Assembly: GCA_018648945.1 (NCBI GenBank)
Contig: JABGQJ010000562.1
Span: forward strand, 1-5,240
Origin: Victivallales bacterium
Lineage (GTDB): Bacteria > Verrucomicrobiota > Lentisphaeria > Oligosphaerales > Lenti-02
Direction: 5' to 3'
DNA length: 5,240 nucleotides
This document shows, one piece after another, positions 1 to 5,240 of the stretch. How positions within the stretch are numbered: the stretch's first letter is position 1; each line of letters starts with the position of its first letter. The position numbers and the translations under genes were made by a program. The notes beneath the pieces are model-generated. The model had not been told where the DNA came from and did no database searches. It saw nothing but the letters and a program-made list of their open reading frames with translations.

Positions 1-2072
1 ATGACCGGAGGGGGAGCGGGGACATGCCAGAACAGGTCATGCCGGGTCCCCCCGGCCATGCGGAACACGTCGATCAGCACGGGTCGACCAGCGATGCTGA
101 CAGCCAGCAACTGCCGACCGAACGTGTCCACGCGGCGTGGATGCTCGGCATACGTGTGACGGCCATCGACATCCACGAACTGAACAAGCGATGCGGGATG
201 GGCGCCCTCCCTCCCGCCGATATATCGGTCAACCGCGAAGGTCCAGCGGTCGAACTGACGGCCATCAATGGCCCCGGTGCAGTGCCCTTCGAAGCTGTGC
301 GCCAGCCCGGGTGGCGCCACAAGAGGAAGCCGGGAGTCAAGCTGCTTCCACGGAGACCGGTTGGGGTCTGCGTTGCCCGTGCCATAGCCAATATCAGGCA
401 GCAGATTGAGCCCTTCGTAGAAAAGCTGCAGGTTGAGGCGACCGGCGTGTCCGTGCATGATCTGATTCTGGTAATCAAGGATGGCTTCGAGCCGGGCGCC
501 TGGCGCGCCGCTGCGCAGGCATGTCAGCCCGTACATCGGGAAATGCTGAGACCGTTCATGGGCACGGTAGTCGATCGTCTCGGGGGGCTCGCCGTGCAGC
601 GTCGTGAAGAACGAGGCGTGTTCGTCACCATGCATGCTCTCCACGTTCAGGAGCGTACGAACGGGGAAGTCGCCCAGCTCGCGAATGCGCTGGACGATGG
701 GGTAGCGTTTCTCGAGGTCGATGCCCAACAGCTCGCGGGCAATCCACGGATGCGCCAGGTACGATCCCATCATGGCTGAGTAGTTGAACGACCCCTCGGT
801 CGACAGGCCGTCCTCAAAGTGATGGTTGTACACAAACCCATCGAGCAAGACGGCCACCTTGCGCAGAAACGCCTCGTCGCGCGCCACCACCGCGACTTTG
901 ATGGCGTTGTTGACGTACACCCCCATCATGTTGATCAGGGTCGGCTGCTTTGCCCGTAGGTAGAGGCCGATGCGTTCGAACAGGCGTGTGGTGATCCGGC
1001 GGTCCAGGGCTTCTGCGTCGCCGGTCATGCCAAGACTACGGCGCCGGAAGGCCGGATGGTGTCGGATCGCCGCGTATGCTTCGGCAAGGATGCCGTGGGG
1101 AATGAGATCGCCATCGGTTCCGTATCCGTAGGGATAGTGCAGCTTGAAGTAACGGGTGTCCCAGGTCGAGAGGATGCCGGGGTCGTGTCGGCGGCGCTCG
1201 AGCTCGGCGGTCCACTTGGCTGCCGTGACCAGCGCCTGGGAATCACTCCCGGAAATGACATCGCGGCAACGGGCAAGGCCAACGGGCCGCTCCAATGCGT
1301 AGAAGGGCATGCCCGGGTAGACCTCCGCGAGGCAGTCGAAGATCACTGCCAGGGTGTCCACGGCCTTGTCGTCACCCAGCAACAGCGCCCGGGCCGTCAG
1401 TTCGGGGAGGACCCGGTAGATCAGCGTGTTGAGGCGCGACCACCAGAGCTCACCGGTCGGACAGAACCAGCGGGACCGATCGTTCCCGGCCCCGTCCGGG
1501 ACGTGGAAGCGATACTCGACATCCGTCCCGTCGAGATGCGGGACGACTTCGGTGTGGTTCGGACGGGCTGGGTAGTCTGCAGGGATGTCGCCCTCGCGGC
1601 CATACACGGTTGCGCCACAACACCCAGTGCGGCCGACAAACGGGGTCTGAACCAGGTCGCAGCTCACGGCTGACAGGCGCTTGCCGCAGAACGGACAGAT
1701 CCCGCCGCATCGCGTCAGGGTCAACGGGGCATGCCCCACGATTGCCTCCCGCCACCGCGCCTCGGGCACTGCCAGCCAACGTTCTCCCGCCGCCGGATCT
1801 CGGCGAACGGAAAAGAACGTCCGCGTCCCCGCCTCGCCCTTCCGGATGCGTTCCCGGATGGCAGGGGTGAACAGCCGTTCAGGCATGACCGGATCGACTG
1901 GCGCGCAGACGCTGGCAAGCAAACGTGCATCGTCGATGCGGAACTGCGGGGCCACACCACCTCCAAGGGGGGCGAGCGGTGGCTGGGCGCCACCCTCCTG
2001 CCCGGTCACACACATCGAGACGCCAACAATCAGGCCCCCGAGAAAGGCATGACGGCGCATGAGATCAGTCAT
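1..2072 (-). CDS. Heparinase II/III-like polysaccharide lyase, exported (3' end beyond window)
   Basis: The frame is open without a stop from the ATG at 2072 to the window edge (690 codons). The N-terminus has basic residues (RR at 6-7) then a hydrophobic run to about residue 23, a signal peptide; RRHAFLGG is Tat-like but has one residue too many between RR and FL. Residues about 200-470 look like the alpha-helical toroid of this superfamily, with DGLSTEGSFNY at 421-431 matching its 'DG..EGS..Y' signature. From about 510 the beta-sandwich lyase domain begins; HGHAGRLNLQLFYEG (540-554) followed by LLPDIGYG is the characteristic heparinase II/III block, and DVFRMAGG with HDLFWH (668-683) is a second. 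An unusual Cys cluster (C122, C126, C129, C151, C152; CPFCG and GCCG) could be a small zinc-ribbon-like insert. Family enzymes cleave uronic-acid polysaccharides by beta-elimination using His/Tyr; the substrate here cannot be read. The start is preferred over ATG at 2060 because GGAGAA precedes it. Confidence 0.88.
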   Translation of the reverse strand, partial: MTDLMRRHAFLGGLIVGVSMCVTGQEGGAQPPLAPLGGGVAPQFRIDDARLLASVCAPVDPVMPERLFTPAIRERIRKGEAGTRTFFSVRRDPAAGERWLAVPEARWREAIVGHAPLTLTRCGGICPFCGKRLSAVSCDLVQTPFVGRTGCCGATVYGREGDIPADYPARPNHTEVVPHLDGTDVEYRFHVPDGAGNDRSRWFCPTGELWWSRLNTLIYRVLPELTARALLLGDDKAVDTLAVIFDCLAEVYPGMPFYALERPVGLARCRDVISGSDSQALVTAAKWTAELERRRHDPGILSTWDTRYFKLHYPYGYGTDGDLIPHGILAEAYAAIRHHPAFRRRSLGMTGDAEALDRRITTRLFERIGLYLRAKQPTLINMMGVYVNNAIKVAVVARDEAFLRKVAVLLDGFVYNHHFEDGLSTEGSFNYSAMMGSYLAHPWIARELLGIDLEKRYPIVQRIRELGDFPVRTLLNVESMHGDEHASFFTTLHGEPPETIDYRAHERSQHFPMYGLTCLRSGAPGARLEAILDYQNQIMHGHAGRLNLQLFYEGLNLLPDIGYGTGNADPNRSPWKQLDSRLPLVAPPGLAHSFEGHCTGAIDGRQFDRWTFAVDRYIGGREGAHPASLVQFVDVDGRHTYAEHPRRVDTFGRQLLAVSIAGRPVLIDVFRMAGGTRHDLFWHVPAPPPV

Positions 2073-2080
2073 ATTCAGCG

Positions 2081-2086
2081 TTCTCC
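2081..2086 (-). promoter_or_regulatory. Ribosome binding site of the lyase gene
   Basis: On the minus strand GGAGAA lies 8 nt before the ATG at 2072. No such sequence precedes the alternative in-frame ATG at 2060, so this site decides the start. The surrounding CGGAGAACG is identical, at identical spacing, to the leader of the beta-helix gene upstream. Confidence 0.6.
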
Positions 2087-2130
2087 GGGTCGCATGCCGT
2101 CGCTCAGCTGTTCCACAGAGCAGATCCCAG

Positions 2131-2148
2131 AACAGACAGGAGATTCCT
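2131..2148. repeat. Imperfect 18-bp direct repeat, copy 1
   Basis: AACAGACAGGAGATTCCT on the plus strand matches copy 2 (2198-2215) at 16 of 18 positions, with starts 67 bp apart. Flanking bases are not similar, so this is not part of a longer tandem duplication. It lies 59 bp upstream of the lyase start codon. It could be a regulator-binding site or a fragment of a genome-wide repeat. Confidence 0.55.
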
Positions 2149-2197
2149 TTCCGGCGACGGGGGAGGAAGATAGCGCTGGGTGGCTGTGGAGGGAAGA

Positions 2198-2215
2198 AAC
2201 AGACAGGGAATTCCT
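2198..2215. repeat. Imperfect 18-bp direct repeat, copy 2
   Basis: AACAGACAGGGAATTCCT on the plus strand differs from copy 1 only by a swapped AG/GA at positions 11-12. It contains the 8-bp palindrome GGAATTCC at 2207-2214. It lies 126 bp upstream of the lyase start codon. Confidence 0.55.
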
Positions 2216-2309
2216 CCCCAATCAAGACCCGTGGCGCAAGGAATGGCCTGCAAGACAACGCGTTCCCTCCGCCGGCAGCCGATCTAGATGCTACATGTCG
2301 ACATTGGGG

Positions 2310-2352
2310 TCCTCGGCGCAACTCATCGCTTGGGGCGATGTTGGTCCGAGAA
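2310..2352 (-). terminator. Hairpin after the beta-helix gene, possible transcript end (no U-tract)
   Basis: The minus-strand RNA can fold into an outer 7-bp stem (TTCTCGG with CCGAGGA, one G-U pair), a small internal loop, 3 bp (CAA/TTG), a 2-nt bulge, and an inner 6-bp stem CATCGC/GCGATG closed by the 5-nt loop CCCAA. It begins 27 nt after the stop codon of the beta-helix gene, where a terminator or 3'-stabilising hairpin would sit. No run of U follows, so a classical intrinsic terminator is not shown; it may instead protect the mRNA end or slow polymerase. Confidence 0.4.
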
Positions 2353-2379
2353 GATCCACAGGGCGTTGGCGAAGGGCAC

Positions 2380-4680
2380 TCACGGAGCCGTCTTCATCTG
2401 CAAGCCAAGGTCGTCGATATGCACGGGGGCGCTCCCGTCTGTGCAGGCCACGAAGACGACGATGTTGCTATCGGCGGCTCCGGTGGTGAAACGCAGCTTC
2501 TGTCGGGCCCATTTGGGGGCGGTTGTTGCGGCCGGAGGCGATCTATGTTCCGTTCCGTCGGCATGTCTCATGCCAAGCACGACACGGCTTCCTTTGGGGG
2601 CGCGGACCATGCCCATCAGCTCATAGGCCGTATCGGGTTGGAGACCGGTGACGCGTTGGCTCAGCTCCGCTGGTGCCTTCCCGAAGCGGAGGCTCCAGCC
2701 GCCCATCATCGTCTCCCTCTTGGTCTCCCATTGGTTGTGTCCGTCATGCACGACACGGACCTCGTTCCCGGACGTCTCCCAGCCCGTCAGTCTGCCCTGC
2801 ATGAACGCCGTGTTCCGCAGCAGGTTCCGGTGTGGTGCAGGACAGCGCGATTCGTCCACCACGGGCGGGGGATTGGCGAAGTCGTGCCCCGCCTGCCAGT
2901 CCACCACGCCCCCCTCGTAGGCGCCGCAGTCCGGAACTCGTCCGGGCGTGTCCCTCGTGACGCCCGGAATGGCGATGGCCGTCTCTGCGGCCTTGCTGCC
3001 TGGGGCGGGCAAACGGTCCTCACCCAGGTCCTTGCAGCTCCAGACGTTGTTCTGCGTCACGAGATCCCTGCCATTGACCTGCGTTTGCTCGTCGCCCACG
3101 TTGTTGGCCAGATAGCAGCCGTACAGGTCCTTGTCCTGCGCGGCCGCCCAGGTGGAGCGGTAGCTGCGCTTCGAGCCGACGGCGGTGTTGTGGTAGTAGA
3201 GGATGTAGTTGGCGTACTGGTTGTTGTAGAGCGCGGCGTCTCTGACGTTCCAGACCACGTTGTGGTGGATGATCAGGTTCTTGCAGCCGTGGTCGAAGTA
3301 CACTCCGAAGCAGATGTGATCGCAGACGTTGTCGTGAAACCAGTTATAGCGAATCTCTGAGTTGCCTCCCTCCACCCCGTTTCCGTATGTCAGCCCGAGG
3401 TCATGGGTCAGGTATCCCGCCCAACCCACGTCGTTGTGCTGGAAGATGGTGTCGTAGAACCCGGACGTCCCAAGGCACGACCGCCCGGCCCGCGTGATCG
3501 TGTTGTGGCTGATCACGTGCCCACCGGCGCCGCCCGACAGGCTGAGCGGCGCGCAGTAGGCGCCGATGCCGTTGGCGTCGTGGATGTAGTTGTTGATAAT
3601 GCGGAAGCCCTCCCCGGTCGCCAGGACACCGTTTCCCGAAGAGTAGGCGACTTCGGAGTTCCGAAGTTGGTGTCCCTTCCCGCGCAGGACCAGGCCGCTT
3701 CCCCCCTGCGAGCCGTACCGTTTCTCGGCCTTTGAGGAGTGGTGGATGTATGACAGCCGACAACCGTCGATGACACAGCTGGCGGACGCTGCATCCGTGA
3801 CGATGGTCGCCCCGTGGATTGCCAGGCCACGGAGCTCGATGTGGGACCGCCCACGAAGATCGAAGGCCAGCCGACGTCGTTTCACCTCGACCCGGCCGTC
3901 GGGGGTTTTCCCGTCGGGGGTGCGCAAGAGTAGCGTCTGTTTTTCCCGGTCGTAGAACCACTCCCCCGCCGCGTCCAGGAGAGGCCGGGCCCCGAACACG
4001 TAGTAGACGCCCTTGGGCTTACAGATGTGATTGCCCTTGGCGTCCGTGTTGTCCTCGATGTCCAGGTACCCCTTGCCGTGACCGGTCACCTTCCCCGTCC
4101 AGCTGTACCAGCGCTTGTGGCTGCTCACCCAGACAGTCGCCCCGGTGTAGTCCAGCTCCGGGAGCCGGGAATCGACGATGCGCGTCCGGGTCGTCCCCTT
4201 CTCCATGGTGGCCGTCCGGAACTCCAGCAAACCCGCCGGGGCAGGTCGCCCGGCATTCGGCCACCGCGCCTCGAACACCATGTTGCCATCGAGGAACACC
4301 TGGTTCTCGTGCCCCAGATCAAGGTCGATCTCCGTCGCATACAGCCCATCGCCGACCTTCTTCCAGCCCTGCGTCGGGTCCGTGCCGGCGACGACCGGGG
4401 TCTCGCCGTCGGCGGCCCGGAACGTGATGGGGCGCCCGGCCGTTCCGGAGCGGGTCGGGATGATCGTCTCCCGGTACACGCCGGCGTGCAGAACGCAGGT
4501 GTCACCTGGCTGAAGCGCCTCGGCCGCCAGGGCGATGGCCCCGAAGGGACGTTCCGCCGTGCCGTCTCCCGCGCGGGCCCCGGCCTTGACGTGGTGAATC
4601 GCTCCTTGAGTCGACATGGTCAGCACCCCCGCAATGCAGACGGACCAAGCCGCTGCACCGATTCGTTTCGTTCGTCTCAT
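2380..4680 (-). CDS. Secreted right-handed beta-helix protein with C-terminal carbohydrate-binding-type domain, probable glycan-active enzyme
   Basis: A complete 766-residue protein. Residues 1-27 form a signal peptide (MRRTKR, hydrophobic core, cleavage near STQGA). Residues 30-100 give the usual entry to secreted beta-helix proteins (HHVKAG, GDGTAERPF, LQPGDTCVLHAGVYRETI, SGTAGRPITF). Residues about 100-270 form an inserted, mostly non-helix region (NQVFLDGNMVFEARWPN, GEWFYDREKQTLLLRTPDG), resembling the layout of GH141-type and related beta-helix enzymes. Residues about 275-550 are parallel beta-helix coils with repeating Asn turns (NSEVAYSSGNGV, INNYIHDANGIG, SHNTITRAG, RYNWFHDN, HHNVVWNV, YHNTAVGS). 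RVPDCGAYEGG (581-591) closes the helix. Residues 619-762 look like a CBM4/9-type beta-sandwich (NLLRNTAF, GWETSG, HIDDLGL). Acidic and His residues on neighbouring coils (H426-D427, D463-H464) are candidates for a catalytic site, by inference only. Enzyme class and substrate are unassigned. An upstream in-frame ATG at 5034 is rejected: it overlaps gene C and lacks a signal sequence. Confidence 0.88.
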   Translation of the reverse strand: MRRTKRIGAAAWSVCIAGVLTMSTQGAIHHVKAGARAGDGTAERPFGAIALAAEALQPGDTCVLHAGVYRETIIPTRSGTAGRPITFRAADGETPVVAGTDPTQGWKKVGDGLYATEIDLDLGHENQVFLDGNMVFEARWPNAGRPAPAGLLEFRTATMEKGTTRTRIVDSRLPELDYTGATVWVSSHKRWYSWTGKVTGHGKGYLDIEDNTDAKGNHICKPKGVYYVFGARPLLDAAGEWFYDREKQTLLLRTPDGKTPDGRVEVKRRRLAFDLRGRSHIELRGLAIHGATIVTDAASASCVIDGCRLSYIHHSSKAEKRYGSQGGSGLVLRGKGHQLRNSEVAYSSGNGVLATGEGFRIINNYIHDANGIGAYCAPLSLSGGAGGHVISHNTITRAGRSCLGTSGFYDTIFQHNDVGWAGYLTHDLGLTYGNGVEGGNSEIRYNWFHDNVCDHICFGVYFDHGCKNLIIHHNVVWNVRDAALYNNQYANYILYYHNTAVGSKRSYRSTWAAAQDKDLYGCYLANNVGDEQTQVNGRDLVTQNNVWSCKDLGEDRLPAPGSKAAETAIAIPGVTRDTPGRVPDCGAYEGGVVDWQAGHDFANPPPVVDESRCPAPHRNLLRNTAFMQGRLTGWETSGNEVRVVHDGHNQWETKRETMMGGWSLRFGKAPAELSQRVTGLQPDTAYELMGMVRAPKGSRVVLGMRHADGTEHRSPPAATTAPKWARQKLRFTTGAADSNIVVFVACTDGSAPVHIDDLGLQMKTAP

Positions 4681-4688
4681 CGTCGCCG

Positions 4689-4694
4689 TTCTCC
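4689..4694 (-). promoter_or_regulatory. Ribosome binding site of the beta-helix gene
   Basis: GGAGAA on the minus strand lies 8 nt before the ATG at 4680, directly ahead of a good signal peptide. It fixes the start here and not 118 codons further upstream. Confidence 0.6.
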
Positions 4695-4705
4695 GCCTGG
4701 GCTCA

Positions 4706-4728
4706 ATTGCGCAATGCACAGACGTCTG
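4706..4728. promoter_or_regulatory. Two adjacent perfect 10-bp palindromes upstream of the beta-helix gene, candidate operator
   Basis: ATTGCGCAAT (4706-4715) and CAGACGTCTG (4719-4728) are each perfect inverted repeats separated by 3 bp. The second extends to a 14-bp near-palindrome (4717-4730) with one mismatched pair. They lie 25 to 48 bp upstream of the start codon. A TTGACT box on the minus strand (4739-4734) could be a -35 element just ahead, but the matching -10 (CATTGC) is poor. ATTGCGCAAT has the CG-centred symmetry seen in LacI-family operators, a family that often controls sugar genes; that link is inference and no regulator is in the window. Confidence 0.4.
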
Positions 4729-4790
4729 CGGGAAGTCAATGACACAACGCGGGGCGGGGCCAGTTTCTTGGAGCTTCGGTTTGGCCCTTT

Positions 4791-4802
4791 CTGCCCGGGC
4801 AG
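4791..4802. repeat. Perfect 12-bp palindrome CTGCCCGGGCAG
   Basis: This inverted repeat has no spacer and lies in the spacer after gene C, 41 nt beyond its stop codon. As RNA it could only form a 4-bp stem with a CCGG loop, so a double-stranded protein-binding site is likelier than a terminator. Confidence 0.35.
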
Positions 4803-4843
4803 TTGAGCTTCCCGTCGGATCAGAGGGCTGACCCACCGCCCCG

Positions 4844-5240
4844 TCATTCTGCGCCGCCACCCACGAGGGTCGCGGGCACGGCCAGTCCCTCGGTGCCCAT
4901 CTCGTCGACAGCAGCAACGGCATAGCGAACAGCGGGGGCCGGGCCACGGAGCTGGGCGTCGGTGTAGGACGTGCCGTAGGACGCAACGTCACCGATCTTC
5001 TTGCCGTCTCGGTAGACATGGTAGTATTGGACATTCACATCGCGTGCCGCGTCCCACGTGACGGTGGCGGCCTTGCCGGAAGGGGCAACTGCGACGCGCA
5101 CATTCGCCGGCTTCTCGACAACCGGAAGGGACGCCGGCCGCAGGACCACGTCGTCGATGACCGCCTCCACGCTGGCAGGAGGGATCCCGGCGGTGGTGGA
5201 GTCTGGTCCGGTGTCGCGGATCGAGCACTGAATCGTGATC
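4844..5240 (-). CDS. C-terminus of a modular secreted-type protein: beta-sandwich end plus fibronectin type III domain (5' end beyond window)
   Basis: The frame is open from the window edge to TGA at 4846-4844, giving 131 residues. The first 35 (from ITIQCSIRDTG to VEAVIDDVVLRP) look like the last strands of a jelly-roll, carbohydrate-binding-type domain, where an Asp-Asp pair precedes the final strand. Residues about 43-124 form a fibronectin type III domain: PANVRVAV, then TW at 61-62, QYYHVYRDGKKIG (71-83), TSYTDAQL, and RYAVAAVDEMGTEG (105-118). The protein ends with a short Gly-rich tail. This pair of modules is common at the end of large extracellular glycosidases, but the catalytic part lies outside the window and cannot be named. 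A GTG at 5170 could be read as a start, but coding character continues upstream of it without a break, so I treat it as internal. Confidence 0.75.
   Translation of the reverse strand, partial: ITIQCSIRDTGPDSTTAGIPPASVEAVIDDVVLRPASLPVVEKPANVRVAVAPSGKAATVTWDAARDVNVQYYHVYRDGKKIGDVASYGTSYTDAQLRGPAPAVRYAVAAVDEMGTEGLAVPATLVGGGAE

Larger units (their letters stand above)
2073..2379. other. 307-bp spacer between the beta-helix gene and the lyase gene
   Basis: No protein-coding stretch is supported here. The longest thing noticed on the minus strand is an 11-codon ATG frame without a ribosome site. From right to left (the direction of transcription) the spacer holds a strong imperfect hairpin (2310-2352), a 10-bp perfect palindrome ATGTCGACAT (2295-2304), two copies of an 18-bp direct repeat (2198-2215 and 2131-2148), and the ribosome site of the lyase gene. 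The length and content suggest a promoter for the lyase gene, but I could not pick convincing -35 and -10 boxes. Confidence 0.6.

Noticed and set aside
24..779. Plus-strand open frame of 251 codons
   Set aside because: It lies wholly opposite the heparinase-like gene, whose frame carries clear family motifs; the plus-strand product shows none.
2000..2060. Lipoprotein signal (VSMC) or classical Tat signal at the N-terminus of the lyase
   Set aside because: Met before the Cys does not fit the lipobox, and RR-HA-FL has one extra residue relative to the RR-x-F-L Tat pattern. A general export signal is all I can support.
2291..2326. Short minus-strand frame of 11 codons in the 307-bp spacer
   Set aside because: It has no ribosome site, overlaps the hairpin, and its length is what chance gives.
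2059..3360. Plus-strand open frame of 433 codons
   Set aside because: It is antisense to the beta-helix gene over most of its length. Its Val/Asp/Arg-rich product with no recognisable domain is the shadow expected opposite GC-rich coding DNA.
4734..4739. Full sigma70-type promoter upstream of the beta-helix gene
   Set aside because: TTGACT is a good -35 match but the hexamer 17 bp downstream (CATTGC) matches the -10 consensus at only two positions, so I do not list it as a promoter.
4757..4787. Inverted repeat GGGCCA/TGGCCC after gene C as a terminator
   Set aside because: Only 6 bp of stem with a 19-nt loop and no U-tract; too weak to call in GC-rich DNA.
4681..5034. 118-codon N-terminal extension of the beta-helix gene to an ATG at 5034
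   Set aside because: It overlaps the convincing Fn3 coding frame of gene C, is rich in Pro/Arg/Thr without domain character, and the ATG at 4680 has a ribosome site followed at once by a signal peptide.

Overview
This window comes from a GC-rich bacterial genome. It carries three genes, all on the minus strand, in the transcriptional order C (right edge, 5' end missing), B (complete), A (left edge, 3' end missing). All three look like parts of exported polysaccharide-degrading proteins. No RNA genes, CRISPR arrays, transposases or phage genes are visible. The style of the proteins (a heparinase II/III-fold lyase with an internal cysteine cluster, a long right-handed beta-helix protein with a C-terminal sugar-binding-type sandwich, and a Fn3-tailed protein) is typical of glycan specialists in the Planctomycetota, Verrucomicrobiota, Lentisphaerota, Armatimonadota and Hydrogenedentota. 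This placement is an inference from gene style and I cannot name a genus.

Region by region (plus-strand coordinates). Positions 1-2072 hold gene A, an exported heparinase II/III-like polysaccharide lyase with 690 codons visible and its C-terminus cut by the window edge. Positions 2073-2379 are a 307-bp spacer with a 43-nt hairpin just after the end of gene B and an 18-bp imperfect direct repeat nearer gene A. Positions 2380-4680 hold gene B, a complete 766-residue secreted beta-helix protein. Positions 4681-4843 are a 163-bp spacer containing three perfect palindromes of 10-12 bp. Positions 4844-5240 hold the C-terminal 131 residues of gene C, the end of a beta-sandwich domain followed by a fibronectin type III domain.

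How they may work together: gene A resembles lyases that cleave uronic-acid polysaccharides by beta-elimination. Gene B has the fold of many polysaccharide lyases and some glycosidases, plus a probable glycan-binding module. Gene C ends in accessory modules common in large secreted glycosidases. A shared substrate, probably a uronic-acid-containing polysaccharide, is plausible but unproven. Spacers of 163 and 307 bp with their own palindromes, repeats and hairpin suggest the genes may have separate regulation rather than forming one tightly coupled operon. I saw no convincing evidence of a wholly new system. The best leads are the uncharacterised beta-helix enzyme and the structured spacers.
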